A stretch of DNA of 36,062 bases, taken from NCBI GenBank assembly GCA_017444015.1, contig JAFSXN010000036.1, forward strand, positions 1 to 36,062, in the 5' to 3' direction. Position 1 is the stretch's first letter; every line of letters starts with the position of its first letter. Positions 1-7,771 of the stretch are shown one piece after another. The DNA comes from Lachnospiraceae bacterium (GTDB lineage Bacteria > Bacillota > Clostridia > Lachnospirales > Lachnospiraceae). A program made the translations under genes and the position numbers. The notes beneath the pieces are model-generated. The model ran no database searches and had not been told where the DNA came from. It saw only the letters and a list, made by a program, of their open reading frames with translations.

Positions 1-17
1 GGTAATATATAAGGATA

Positions 18-136
18 GGAAATTATGCCGAATTTCCATTATTGCCGAAAATATGTAAAGGACACATATTTTCGGTCCCAAAGTTTTTTTGAGTAAACTT
101 TGTGGCAGTTGTTATATATGTAACAAAAAAACTTTG
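18..136 (+). ncRNA. three-hairpin RNA element, copy 1 (before rplF)
   Basis: Three hairpins in a row end at the rplF ribosome binding site. Hairpin 1 pairs GGAAATT (18-24) with AATTTCC (31-37). Hairpin 2 pairs 45-56 with 64-75 over 12 bp. Hairpin 3 pairs CAAAGTTTTTTTG (79-91) with 124-136 over 13 bp. Directly before it is ATAAGGATAGG and between hairpins 1 and 2 is CCATTAT. Both motifs recur, with different stem sequences, at 1831-1951 and 33790-33912. The Shine-Dalgarno AGGAGGG (139-145) follows the last arm at once, so folding could affect rplF translation. Structure is seen by base pairing; function is inferred. Confidence 0.75.
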
Positions 137-152
137 TAAGGAGGGTACGGGC

Positions 153-695
153 ATGTCACGAATCGGAAGAATGCCAATCGCTATACCCGCGGGCGTTACC
201 GTTGATATAGCAGAAAATAATAAAGTGACTGTAAAGGGACCCAAGGGCGAGCTTTCGCGCGTTCTGGTTCCGGAAATGGAAATTAAGAAGGAAGGGGATA
301 CCATCACGGTGACCCGTCCCAACGACTTAAAGAGAATGAAATCGCTTCACGGTCTGACGAGGACGCTGATCAACAATATGATCGTCGGTGTTACGAACGG
401 ATACGAGAAGGTGCTTGAGATCAACGGTGTTGGTTACAGAGCGCAGAAGCAGGGAAAGAAGCTGACGTTAGCACTCGGCTATTCACATCCCGTAGAGATG
501 GAAGACCCGGAGGGGATCGAAACTGTTCTTGAGGGACAGAACAAGATCACTGTCAAGGGAATCGATAAAGAAAAGGTTGGCCAATACGCAGCCGAAATCA
601 GAGACAAGAGAAGACCTGAGCCGTATAAGGGCAAGGGTATCAAGTATGCTGATGAAACGATCCGGCGTAAAGTTGGTAAGACCGGTAAGAAGTAA
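153..695 (+). CDS. rplF: 50S ribosomal protein L6
   Basis: L6 is a large-subunit protein near the factor-binding site. The 180-residue product has the family N-terminus [12 protein letters not shown] and the C-terminal signature around [15 protein letters not shown], and its length is normal. The start at 153 is chosen because AGGAGGG ends 7 bases before it and the protein begins as L6 should; an in-frame ATG at 102 would add 17 residues unlike L6. It lies 19 bp before rplR in the spc operon. The preceding 150 bp is filled by a three-hairpin element that also occurs before rplO. Identity is certain; regulation by the leader is inferred. Confidence 0.98.
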   Translation: MSRIGRMPIAIPAGVTVDIAENNKVTVKGPKGELSRVLVPEMEIKKEGDTITVTRPNDLKRMKSLHGLTRTLINNMIVGVTNGYEKVLEINGVGYRAQKQGKKLTLALGYSHPVEMEDPEGIETVLEGQNKITVKGIDKEKVGQYAAEIRDKRRPEPYKGKGIKYADETIRRKVGKTGKK

Positions 696-714
696 GGGAA
701 GGAGCGTGTAAGGA

Positions 715-1083
715 ATGGTCAGTAAAAAATCAAGGTCAGAAGTGAGACAGAAAAAACACTTAAGAACACGCAACCGTTTCAGTGGTACTGCTGAGAGACC
801 TCGTCTTGCCGTCTTCCGCAGCAACAACCATATGTATGCGCAGATCATCGACGATACGGTTGGAAATACGTTGGTAGCGGCTTCGACAGTCGAGAAGGAC
901 GTTAAGGCGGAGCTTGAGAAGACGAACAATACCGAGGCAGCGGCATATCTTGGGAAGGTAATCGCGAAGAAGGCTCTCGATAAGGGCATCAAGCAGGTTG
1001 TTTTTGACAGAGGCGGCTTTATATATCACGGTAAGGTACAGGCACTCGCTGACGCGGCAAGAGAAGCAGGTCTGGAGTTTTAG
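715..1083 (+). CDS. rplR: 50S ribosomal protein L18
   Basis: L18 binds 5S rRNA in the central protuberance. The 122-residue protein has the typical basic N-terminus (residues 1-25), [20 protein letters not shown], and the C-terminal [24 protein letters not shown] signature region. The start has GGAAGGAG upstream. It sits between rplF and rpsE with short gaps (19 and 10 bp), so all three are probably translated from one mRNA. Nothing is unusual about length or motifs. Confidence 0.98.
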   Translation: MVSKKSRSEVRQKKHLRTRNRFSGTAERPRLAVFRSNNHMYAQIIDDTVGNTLVAASTVEKDVKAELEKTNNTEAAAYLGKVIAKKALDKGIKQVVFDRGGFIYHGKVQALADAAREAGLEF

Positions 1084-1093
1084 GGAGGAAAAC

Positions 1094-1606
1094 ATGAAAC
1101 GTACGATCATAGATACAAGCAATATGGAAGAGCTTGAAGAAAAGGTTGTCGCGATCAAGAGAGTCACGAAGGTCGTAAAGGGCGGACGTAATATGCGCTT
1201 CTCGGCTCTGGTCGTAGTCGGCGACAAAAGCGGCCACGTCGGAGCAGGTCTCGGAAAGGCTGCTGAAATTCCCGAAGCGATCCGCAAGGGAAAAGAGGAC
1301 GCGATGAAGAGCATGATCGCGGTCGCGCTTGACAATAATAACAGTATTACGCATGATTTTACCGGAAAATACGGCGGAGCTTCGGTTCTTTTGAAGAGAG
1401 CTCCCGAAGGTACCGGTGTTATCGCGGGCGGTCCCGCGCGTGCGGTCTGCGAATTGGCGGGGATCAAGAATATCCGTACGAAGTCATTAGGCTCCAATAA
1501 CAAGCAGAACGTAGTTCTGGCGACGATCGAGGCGCTCAGCCAGTTAAAGACACCCGAAGAGGTAGCAAGGCTTCGCGGCAAGTCGGTAGAAGAGATCACC
1601 GGCTAA
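1094..1606 (+). CDS. rpsE: 30S ribosomal protein S5
   Basis: S5 is a small-subunit protein involved in decoding fidelity and mRNA unwinding. The 170-residue product has the N-terminal double-stranded RNA-binding part ([19 protein letters not shown]) and the conserved [20 protein letters not shown] and [15 protein letters not shown] regions. The ATG at 1094 follows GGGAGGAAA and gives the normal S5 beginning; an in-frame start at 998 would run through the end of rplR and is rejected. It lies 10 bp after rplR and 24 bp before rpmD. Confidence 0.98.
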   Translation: MKRTIIDTSNMEELEEKVVAIKRVTKVVKGGRNMRFSALVVVGDKSGHVGAGLGKAAEIPEAIRKGKEDAMKSMIAVALDNNNSITHDFTGKYGGASVLLKRAPEGTGVIAGGPARAVCELAGIKNIRTKSLGSNNKQNVVLATIEALSQLKTPEEVARLRGKSVEEITG

Positions 1607-1630
1607 TCATTTCGTAGGAGGTAGATTGCA

Positions 1631-1816
1631 ATGGCGGATAAGAGAATTAAGGTGACACTTGTCAAATCGACGATCGGCGCTATTCCCAAGCACAAAGCTA
1701 CGGTTGAGGCTCTGGGCTTGAGGAAGCTCGGCAGATCCAATGAGCTTCCGGATAATCCGGCGATCCGCGGGATGATCAAGCAGGTATGTCATCTGGTAAA
1801 GGTTGAAGAATTATAA
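1631..1816 (+). CDS. rpmD: 50S ribosomal protein L30
   Basis: L30 is a small large-subunit protein. The 61-residue product matches the bacterial L30 fold: KVTLVKSTIGA, the helix with HKATVEALGLRKLGRS, and the closing IRGMIKQVCHLVKVEE. Length is typical for bacterial L30. The ATG has GTAGGAGG upstream. It follows rpsE by 24 bp. Downstream a 153-bp structured spacer separates it from rplO, much longer than the few bases expected there. Confidence 0.97.
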   Translation: MADKRIKVTLVKSTIGAIPKHKATVEALGLRKLGRSNELPDNPAIRGMIKQVCHLVKVEEL

Positions 1817-1830
1817 AATGTATAAGGATA

Positions 1831-1951
1831 GGAAATTCTGCCGAGTTTCCATTATTGCTGAAAACTTCCTGGAAAGCAGAAGTTTTCAGTCCCAAAGATT
1901 TTTTTGAGGAAAGTTTTTGGGGTATAAAAGTTGATAACAAAAAAATCTTTG
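1831..1951 (+). ncRNA. three-hairpin RNA element, copy 2 (before rplO)
   Basis: This is the same architecture as the element before rplF. Hairpin 1 pairs GGAAATT (1831-1837) with AGTTTCC (1844-1850). Hairpin 2 pairs CTGAAAACTTC (1858-1868) with 1879-1889. Hairpin 3 pairs 14 bases at 1893-1906 with 1938-1951. The flank ATAAGGATAGG and the linker CCATTATTG are conserved, while stems 2 and 3 differ in sequence from copy 1 yet stay paired. The rplO Shine-Dalgarno AAAGGAG (1956-1962) follows directly. Role unknown; translation control of rplO is a reasonable inference. Confidence 0.75.
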
Positions 1952-1969
1952 TATGAAAGGAGTGCCACA

Positions 1970-2410
1970 ATGGAATTATCAAATTTAAGCCCGGCGAAGG
2001 GTTCAAAACAGAGTGATAATTTTAGAAGAGGCCGCGGACACGGCTCGGGCAACGGTAAGACAGCCGGTAAGGGACATAAGGGTCAGAAGGCCCGTTCCGG
2101 AGCTCCGAGGATCGGTTTCGAAGGCGGTCAGATGCCTTTATATAGAAGAATTCCGAAGAGAGGCTTCAAGAACAGAAACACGAAGGAGATCGTAGCGATC
2201 AATATCGCCGCTCTGGAGGTATTTGAGGACGGAGCTACCGTCGGGATCGAAGCGCTTCTTGAGCAGGGGATCATCAAAAACCCGAGAGACGGCGTAAAGA
2301 TCCTCGGAAACGGTAAGCTGACAAAGAAGCTCACGGTTCAGGCGAATGCCTTCAGCAATACAGCGAAGGAGAGTATTGAGGCTCTTGGCGGAAAAGCAGA
2401 GGTGATCTAA
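1970..2410 (+). CDS. rplO: 50S ribosomal protein L15
   Basis: L15 binds 23S rRNA in the large subunit. The 146-residue protein has the glycine-rich basic N-terminus ([27 protein letters not shown], residues 6-45), the [17 protein letters not shown] motif and a folded C-terminal domain. The start at 1970 is chosen because AAAGGAG lies 7 bases upstream and MELSNLSP is the usual L15 opening; the in-frame ATG at 1931 lies inside a hairpin loop. The stop codon abuts the secY start, so the two are probably coupled in translation. Confidence 0.98.
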   Translation: MELSNLSPAKGSKQSDNFRRGRGHGSGNGKTAGKGHKGQKARSGAPRIGFEGGQMPLYRRIPKRGFKNRNTKEIVAINIAALEVFEDGATVGIEALLEQGIIKNPRDGVKILGNGKLTKKLTVQANAFSNTAKESIEALGGKAEVI

Positions 2411-3724
2411 ATGTTACAGACATTCCAGAATGCGTGGAAGATTAAGGAAATCCGTACGAAGCTGATCTTTACGTTTCTGATGCTTATTGTGATCCGGTTT
2501 GGGACGCAGCTTCCGGTTCCCGGTGTGGACAGGACGTATTTTTCCAACTGGTTCTCACAGCAGTTAGGGGATTCCTTTAATTTCCTGGATGCGTTTACCG
2601 GCGGTTCATTCTTAAATATGTCGGTATTCGCGTTAAATATTACCCCGTACATTACGAGTTCGATCATTATGCAGCTGTTGACCATCGCAGTCCCGAAGCT
2701 CGAGGAGATGCAGAAGGAAGGCGAGGACGGCCGTAAGAAGATTGCTTCTATTACAAGATATGTAACGGTTGGTCTTTCCCTGATCGAGTCTACGGCAATG
2801 GCAGTCGGCTTCGGAAGACAGGGACTTCTTGAAAAGTACAATGCTTTAAATGTTATTACAGTTATCGTAGCGCTGACCTGCGGCTCCGCTTTCCTGATGT
2901 GGATCGGTGAGCAGATCACGGAGAACGGCGTAGGAAACGGTATTTCCATCGTTCTGACGATCAATATTATTTCGAGGATTCCGCAGGATTTTACTTCTCT
3001 GTACGATCAGTTTATGAAGGGAAAATCCTTTGCGACGGCCGTACTTGCGGCGGTAATCATCCTTGTGGTTGTTCTTGGTACCGTCATCCTTACGGTTATC
3101 TTAAACGATGCCGAGAGAAGGATCCCGGTTCAGTACGCGAAAAAGATCCAGGGCAGAAAGACCATGGGCGGACAGAGCTCCCATATCCCGTTGAAGGTCA
3201 ATACGGGCGGCGTTATCCCGATCATCTTCGCGTCGAGCCTGATGCAGCTGCCGGTAGTTATCTCTTCCTTTACCGGAAACAGAGGACCGCTGTGGTGGCA
3301 GAGGATCTTAAGCGCCTTAAGCTCCAGCAACTGGTTTAAGGTAGCAAGTCCCGGCTATACGATCGGCGCTCTGATCTATATCGTTTTGGTTGTATTCTTC
3401 GCTTACTTCTATACGTCCATTACCTTTAATCCGTTAGAGGTAGCGAACAATATGAAGAAGCAGGGCGGTTTTATCCCCGGTATCAGACCCGGCAAGCCGA
3501 CCAGCGACTATCTGACAAAGATACTGAATTACATCGTTTTCATCGGCGCGGTAGGGCTTTTGATCGTAGCGCTGATCCCGATTATCTGTAACGGACTGTT
3601 TAACGCAAGCGTAAGTTTTGGCGGAACGTCGCTGATCATTATCGTCAGCGTTATCCTTGAGACCATCAAGCAGATCGAGTCGCAGATGTTGGTTCGGAAT
3701 TATAAAGGATTCCTTAATGATTAA
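2411..3724 (+). CDS. secY: preprotein translocase subunit SecY
   Basis: SecY forms the protein-conducting channel of the Sec translocase in the cytoplasmic membrane. The 437-residue protein shows about ten hydrophobic segments, the N-terminal QTFQNAWKIKEIRTKLIFTF, the plug-region GGSFLNMSVFALNITPYITSSIIMQ, and the cytoplasmic loop with RRIPVQYAKK and GGVIPIIFASSLMQLP. Length is normal. The ATG follows the rplO stop with no gap, typical of translational coupling. A 54-bp spacer with an inverted repeat (ATTCGCG and CGCGAAT, 3734-3766) leads to adk. Confidence 0.98.
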   Translation: MLQTFQNAWKIKEIRTKLIFTFLMLIVIRFGTQLPVPGVDRTYFSNWFSQQLGDSFNFLDAFTGGSFLNMSVFALNITPYITSSIIMQLLTIAVPKLEEMQKEGEDGRKKIASITRYVTVGLSLIESTAMAVGFGRQGLLEKYNALNVITVIVALTCGSAFLMWIGEQITENGVGNGISIVLTINIISRIPQDFTSLYDQFMKGKSFATAVLAAVIILVVVLGTVILTVILNDAERRIPVQYAKKIQGRKTMGGQSSHIPLKVNTGGVIPIIFASSLMQLPVVISSFTGNRGPLWWQRILSALSSSNWFKVASPGYTIGALIYIVLVVFFAYFYTSITFNPLEVANNMKKQGGFIPGIRPGKPTSDYLTKILNYIVFIGAVGLLIVALIPIICNGLFNASVSFGGTSLIIIVSVILETIKQIESQMLVRNYKGFLND

Positions 3725-3778
3725 GATTAGGTGATTCGCGGAAGTCTCCACACTGCATTCGCGAATAGGAGTACTGTG

Positions 3779-4423
3779 ATGAAAATAATTATGTTGGGCG
3801 CGCCCGGCGCAGGCAAGGGCACGCAGGCCAGGAGAATAGCAGGCGAATATGGGATCCCCCATATTTCCACCGGAGATATCTTCCGCGCGAATATCAAGGA
3901 TCAGACGGAGCTCGGAATGGAAGCCAAAAGCTATATGGATAAAGGGCAGCTGGTTCCCGACGAGCTTACCGTAAAGATCCTGTTAGACAGGGTCGCGAAG
4001 GATGACTGCAAAAACGGCTACGTTCTGGACGGATATCCCAGAACGATCCCGCAGGCGGAGGTCCTTGACAAAGCAGTGACTGAGCTTGGCGAGAAAATAG
4101 ATTACGCCATCAATGTAGATGTTCCGGACGAGAATATCGTTCGCCGGATGAGCGGCAGACGCTCCTGTCCCGGTTGCGGCGCAACTTTTCATATCGAGCA
4201 TATGCCGCCGAAGAAGGAAGGGATCTGCGATACCTGTGGGAAAGAGCTTGTGATCCGGGATGATGACAGGCCGGAAACCGTACAGAACCGCTTAAAGGTC
4301 TACCATGAGCAGACACAGCCTCTGATCGAGTATTATAATAAGCAGGGGATCGTTAAGGAGGTAGACGGGACAAAGGATCCGGAAGCTGTTTTTAACGCTA
4401 TAAAGGATATTCTGGGGGCGTAA
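3779..4423 (+). CDS. adk: adenylate kinase
   Basis: Adenylate kinase interconverts ATP plus AMP and two ADP in the cytoplasm. The 214-residue protein has the P-loop GAPGAGKGTQ (residues 7-16), the AMP-binding DGYPRT motif and a long LID domain. The LID contains CPGC and CDTC, a four-cysteine zinc site common in Gram-positive enzymes. The start at 3779 follows AATAGGAG and gives MKIIMLGAPGAGKG; upstream in-frame codons from 3731 are part of the intergenic inverted repeat. It sits 6 bp before map, the usual Firmicutes order. Confidence 0.98.
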   Translation: MKIIMLGAPGAGKGTQARRIAGEYGIPHISTGDIFRANIKDQTELGMEAKSYMDKGQLVPDELTVKILLDRVAKDDCKNGYVLDGYPRTIPQAEVLDKAVTELGEKIDYAINVDVPDENIVRRMSGRRSCPGCGATFHIEHMPPKKEGICDTCGKELVIRDDDRPETVQNRLKVYHEQTQPLIEYYNKQGIVKEVDGTKDPEAVFNAIKDILGA

Positions 4424-4429
4424 GAATAA

Positions 4430-5194
4430 ATGGCTGTTTCGATAAAATCTCCGCGGGAGATTGAGTTGATGAAGGAATCCTGCAAGCGTCTGGAATATGT
4501 CCACGATCAGCTTGGAGAGATCATCCGCCCCGGTATTTCTACCTATGAAATCAATAAGATCGGCGACCGCCTGATCAGAGAGCAGGGAGGAATTCCGAAT
4601 TTCCTGAACTATAACGGCTATCCCGCATCGATCTGTGTTTCGGTCAATGATGAGGTCGTCCACGGGATCCCGAAAAAAGAGAGGCTTCTTGAGGAAGGCG
4701 ATATCGTAAGCCTCGACGCAGGCCTGATCTATAAGGGCTACCATTCGGATGCGGCAAGAACCTATCCGGTAGGAAAGATTTCCGAAGAGCATCAGAAGCT
4801 GATTGATGTCACAAGGCAGAGCTTTTTTGAAGGGATCAAATTTGCCAGAGAGGGCAATCATTTACATGATATCTCAAATGCCATCGATGATTACGTGACG
4901 AGCTTCGGCTTCGGGATCGTACAGGACCTGGTAGGGCACGGCATCGGAACCAGTCTCCACGAGGATCCGCAGATACCGAATTTCCGTCAGAAGAAGAGAG
5001 GTTTAAAGCTCAGAGCGGGGATGACCCTTGCGATTGAGCCGATGATCAATCTCGGCGGATGGGAGGTCGAGTGGCTCGACGACGACTGGACGGTCGTGAC
5101 GCAGGACGGAACCTACAGCGCGCATTACGAGAATACGATCCTGATCACAACCGGTGATCCCGAGATCCTGACACTGAACAGTTATGAAAAGTGA
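4430..5194 (+). CDS. map: methionine aminopeptidase, type I
   Basis: This enzyme removes the initiator methionine from nascent proteins. The 254-residue protein has the pita-bread fold ligands in order: VSLDAGLIYKGYHSDAART (two metal-binding Asp), GHGIGTSLHEDP (His) and IEPM plus HYENTI (Glu residues). Length is typical for type Ia. It starts 6 bp after adk. Its 3' end overlaps the KOW-protein gene by 11 bp, which suggests coupled translation of these two. Confidence 0.97.
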   Translation: MAVSIKSPREIELMKESCKRLEYVHDQLGEIIRPGISTYEINKIGDRLIREQGGIPNFLNYNGYPASICVSVNDEVVHGIPKKERLLEEGDIVSLDAGLIYKGYHSDAARTYPVGKISEEHQKLIDVTRQSFFEGIKFAREGNHLHDISNAIDDYVTSFGFGIVQDLVGHGIGTSLHEDPQIPNFRQKKRGLKLRAGMTLAIEPMINLGGWEVEWLDDDWTVVTQDGTYSAHYENTILITTGDPEILTLNSYEK

Positions 5195-5510
5195 AATTTT
5201 AGGGTGCTACGCGGTGGCTACCGCGGGACACGATAAGGGCAGGATCTATATTGTGATCGACGAGGGCGAAGCCTTTTTAGAGCTTTCGGACGGCAGGCTT
5301 CGGGGACTTTCAAAGCTCAAGCGAAAGAATAAGAAGCACGTCCAGATCATAAAAAAGACTTCTTATAATAAGGAGATCAGAGAGAAGCTGTTAAATGATT
5401 CACTGGCTTTGTCGGGGGATAACCCGAAGAGAGTTACCGACGAAGAGATCAAGAGGGCGGTTCGATTATTCAAAAACGATAAACGAGAGATATTCCATAC
5501 GGAGGGATAG
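5184..5510 (+). CDS. KOW-domain RNA-binding protein (L14e-like)
   Basis: The 108-residue protein begins with a KOW-like segment (LGCYAVATAGHDKGRIYIVI) followed by a basic stretch KLKRKNKKHVQIIKK. Small KOW proteins related to archaeal and eukaryotic L14e are known at exactly this place, between map and infA, in clostridia and other Firmicutes. The family is thought to bind RNA, but its exact role in ribosome biology is not settled. It overlaps map by 11 bp and ends 8 bp before infA, so it is co-translated with core translation genes. The C-terminal half is charged and has no motif I recognise. Confidence 0.88.
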   Translation: MKSEILGCYAVATAGHDKGRIYIVIDEGEAFLELSDGRLRGLSKLKRKNKKHVQIIKKTSYNKEIREKLLNDSLALSGDNPKRVTDEEIKRAVRLFKNDKREIFHTEG

Positions 5511-5518
5511 TTTAGAAG

Positions 5519-5737
5519 ATGTCTAAGGCGGACGTAATTGAAATTGAAGGTACAGTGACGGAAAAGCTGCCGAACGCGATGTTTCGGGTAAAGCTGGAGA
5601 ATGATCACGAGGTGCTTGCGCATATCAGCGGGAAGCTGCGAATGAATTTCATCCGGATCCTTCCGGGGGATAAGGTGACGTTGGAAATGTCGCCTTACGA
5701 CCTCTCTAAGGGAAGGATCATCTGGAGAGATAAATAA
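5519..5737 (+). CDS. infA: translation initiation factor IF-1
   Basis: IF-1 occupies the ribosomal A site during initiation. The 72-residue protein is a single S1-like OB fold with the family signature [38 protein letters not shown] and the C-terminal [10 protein letters not shown]. Length is standard. GGAGGG (5501-5506) lies 12 bases upstream of the ATG at 5519, a somewhat long spacing. A 71-bp gap, with a short palindrome GGTAAAATATTTACC (5762-5776), separates it from rpmJ. Confidence 0.98.
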   Translation: MSKADVIEIEGTVTEKLPNAMFRVKLENDHEVLAHISGKLRMNFIRILPGDKVTLEMSPYDLSKGRIIWRDK

Positions 5738-5808
5738 TTATTGTTTTTTTACGGTTGTCGTGGTAAAATATTTACCGTTCTGTTTTCAAGTAGTAGGAGG
5801 TGATTGAA

Positions 5809-5922
5809 GTGAAAGTAAGATCATCAGTTAAGCCGATCTGCGAAAAATGCAAGGTTATTAAGAGAAAAGGCAGAATTATGATCATCTGCGAAAACCCGAA
5901 GCATAAGCAGAGACAGGGATAA
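5809..5922 (+). CDS. rpmJ: 50S ribosomal protein L36 (zinc form)
   Basis: This gene encodes only 37 residues. The product begins [20 protein letters not shown] and ends with [11 protein letters not shown], which is the whole of bacterial L36. The four zinc ligands (C-x2-C, then C and H) are all present, so this is the zinc-binding C+ form. The start is GTG at 5809 with TAGGAGGTGA upstream. Downstream lies a 319-bp non-coding run of hairpins before rpsM, where only a short spacer is normally found. Confidence 0.97.
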   Translation: MKVRSSVKPICEKCKVIKRKGRIMIICENPKHKQRQG

Positions 5923-6241
5923 TCGACGTTCCGAAGGAATGTCGATTGACAAAAAGAGTTCTTTAGAACTCTTTGCGCAGCTTTGAGAGCTGCCTTGGAA
6001 AAACGAGTAGATATAGAAAGCAGTGTTATTTAATGCGGGCCTTCTATCTACGAAGATACTCTGTTGGTGAGCGTACTATATAATAGGAAGTAACCGCTCC
6101 AGCAGGGACAAGCACAGGGGATCCTGTGTGAGCGGAGTTTGGCAAAGGTAAAAGGGCTTCGCTCCAATCAACGTATTATTGAAACCGTTGCGGTTTAGCC
6201 GTGGCGGGAGAGTAAGATTTCAGAAAGGAAGGAAGAAAAGA
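5923..6241 (+). ncRNA. hairpin-rich 319-bp spacer between rpmJ and rpsM
   Basis: No gene is visible here. Instead there are consecutive stems. 5921-5947 is an interrupted palindrome (AATCGAC, TTCC/GGAA). AAAGAGTTC (5953-5961) pairs with 5966-5974, GCAGCT (5977-5982) with AGCTGC (5988-5993), and 6007-6018 with 6042-6051. 6061-6073 pairs with 6096-6106 around a bulge, CACAGG (6113-6118) with 6123-6128, and AAACCG with CGGTTT (6183-6196). None is followed by a clear T-run, so they are not simple terminators. The RNA would lie inside the alpha-operon message just before rpsM-rpsK-rpsD, a position where ribosomal-protein control elements occur. Function is inferred only. Confidence 0.6.
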
Positions 6242-6610
6242 ATGGCTCGTATTGCAGGTGTGGATTTACCCAGAGACAAACGTGTCGAGATCGGTCTTAC
6301 CTATGTTTACGGGATCGGAAGACCGAGCGCAACCAGGATCTTAGATAAGGCTAAGGTCAATCCGGATACCAGGTGCAGAGACCTTACGGATGATGAGGTC
6401 AAGAAGATCAGCGATATCATCGAAGCTGATTATCAGGTAGAGGGTGATCTTCGTCGTGAGGTTGCTCTGAACATCAAGAGATTACAGGAAATCGGATGCT
6501 ACAGAGGAATCCGTCACAGAAAGGGACTTCCTGTTCGCGGTCAGAAGACAAAGACCAACGCAAGAACCAGGAAGGGACCGAAGAGAACGGTTGCCGGAAA
6601 GAAGAAATAG
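6242..6610 (+). CDS. rpsM: 30S ribosomal protein S13
   Basis: S13 sits in the head of the small subunit and contacts the P-site tRNA. The 122-residue protein has [21 protein letters not shown] at the start, the helix-two-turn-helix YGIGRPSAT, and the basic C-terminal [17 protein letters not shown] tail. The ATG at 6242 follows AAAGGAAGGAAG. An in-frame ATG at 6179 would add 21 residues unlike S13 and is rejected. It is separated from rpsK by 67 bp containing facing T and A runs. Confidence 0.98.
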   Translation: MARIAGVDLPRDKRVEIGLTYVYGIGRPSATRILDKAKVNPDTRCRDLTDDEVKKISDIIEADYQVEGDLRREVALNIKRLQEIGCYRGIRHRKGLPVRGQKTKTNARTRKGPKRTVAGKKK

Positions 6611-6677
6611 GTTTTTTTAGATATATTTTGTTGGTAGCGTAAGGTTAAAGCAAAAAAATTTTTGTGAGGTTAGTTTA

Positions 6678-7073
6678 ATGGCAAAGACAGGTGCAAAGAA
6701 GGTTACAAAGAAACGTGTCAAGAAAAACGTTGAACGCGGACAGGCACATATCCAGTCTTCCTTTAACAACACGATCGTGACGTTAACGGATACGGAGGGA
6801 AACGCTCTTTCATGGGCAAGTGCCGGTGGTCTGGGATTTAGAGGTTCAAGGAAATCTACTCCTTATGCTGCGCAGATGGCTGCCGAGACAGCTACGAAGG
6901 CTGCGCTTGTTCATGGGCTGAAGACGGTAGACGTATTTGTGAAGGGTCCGGGTTCGGGCAGAGAGGCTGCGATCAGAGCTCTTGCTGCTAACGGGCTTGA
7001 GGTTTTAAGTATCAGTGATGTGACGCCGGTACCGCATAACGGATGCCGCCCGCCGAAGCGTAGAAGAGTTTAA
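6678..7073 (+). CDS. rpsK: 30S ribosomal protein S11
   Basis: S11 binds 16S rRNA in the platform near the mRNA exit. The 131-residue protein contains [39 protein letters not shown] and the C-terminal [18 protein letters not shown] typical of the family. The ATG follows a weak GTGAGG ribosome binding site. Upstream, GTTTTTTTAG (6610-6619) faces CAAAAAAATTTTTG (6651-6664), reminiscent of the third hairpin of the elements before rplF and rplO, but the other two hairpins are missing. rpsD follows after 17 bp. Confidence 0.98.
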   Translation: MAKTGAKKVTKKRVKKNVERGQAHIQSSFNNTIVTLTDTEGNALSWASAGGLGFRGSRKSTPYAAQMAAETATKAALVHGLKTVDVFVKGPGSGREAAIRALAANGLEVLSISDVTPVPHNGCRPPKRRRV

Positions 7074-7090
7074 AGGAGGATTAATCAATT

Positions 7091-7684
7091 ATGGCAGTCG
7101 ATAGAGTACCGATACTTAAAAGATGCAGAGCACTCGGTATTGAGCCGATGTTTCTGGGTTATGATAAGAAATCGAGAAGACATCTGACCCATGGAACGAG
7201 AAAGCCCAGTGAGTACGCCCTGCAGTTAAAGGAAAAGCAGAAAGCGAAGTTTATCTATGGCGTACTTGAGAAGCCTTTCCGTAATTATTACGAGAGAGCG
7301 GATCGTATGCAGGGCATGACAGGCGCGAACCTGATGATCATGCTGGAGAGCAGACTGGATAACGTTATTTTCCGTATGACCTTTGCGAGAACGAGAAGAG
7401 AAGCCAGGCAGATCGTAGATCATAAGCACGTTCTGGTGAACGGCAAGACCGTTAATATTCCTTCTTATCTCTGCAAGGCCGGCGACGTTATCGAGATCAG
7501 AGAGAAGAGCAAAGGCTTACAGAGATATAAGGACATTCTCGAGACAACAGGCGGAAGAGCTGTACCCGCATGGCTTGATGTAGATCAGGAAGCCTTAAAG
7601 GGAACGATCAAGGAACTTCCTACACGCGAGGAGATCGATGTTCCCGTAAATGAGATGCTGATCGTCGAGTTATATTCCAAATAA
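7091..7684 (+). CDS. rpsD: 30S ribosomal protein S4
   Basis: S4 starts assembly of the 30S subunit and in several bacteria represses its own operon. The 197-residue protein has the N-terminal domain with HGTRKPSEYALQLKEKQKAKFIYG and the S4 RNA-binding domain (LESRLDNVIFRMTFARTRREARQIVDHKHVLVNGK). Length matches Firmicutes S4. It begins KRCRALGIEPMF without the four-cysteine zinc motif seen in some homologues. AAAGGAGG lies 10 bases upstream of the start. An 87-bp spacer leads to rpoA. Confidence 0.98.
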   Translation: MAVDRVPILKRCRALGIEPMFLGYDKKSRRHLTHGTRKPSEYALQLKEKQKAKFIYGVLEKPFRNYYERADRMQGMTGANLMIMLESRLDNVIFRMTFARTRREARQIVDHKHVLVNGKTVNIPSYLCKAGDVIEIREKSKGLQRYKDILETTGGRAVPAWLDVDQEALKGTIKELPTREEIDVPVNEMLIVELYSK

Positions 7685-7771
7685 ACCAGGGACCATGCCA
7701 AAGGTGCGGGAAACGCCCGGCGTTTTGCGCTTGCTTGGTTCCGCCCTTAAACAAATGCAAGGGGGTAATAT

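Noticed and set aside
760-1599. A 279-codon open frame on the minus strand across rplR and rpsE.
   Set aside because: It is a shadow of two certain ribosomal protein genes, and its protein shows no recognisable pattern.
6079-6084. A TATAAT before rpsM as an internal promoter.
   Set aside because: There is no -35 box at the right distance, and the site lies in the loop of a hairpin.
6179-6241. An in-frame 21-residue extension of S13.
   Set aside because: It is unlike S13, has no better ribosome binding site, and lies in the hairpin region; the ATG at 6242 gives the standard protein.
6610-6664. A fourth copy of the three-hairpin element before rpsK.
   Set aside because: Only the T-run and A-run of hairpin 3 are similar; the first two hairpins and the GGATAGG and CCATTAT motifs are absent.
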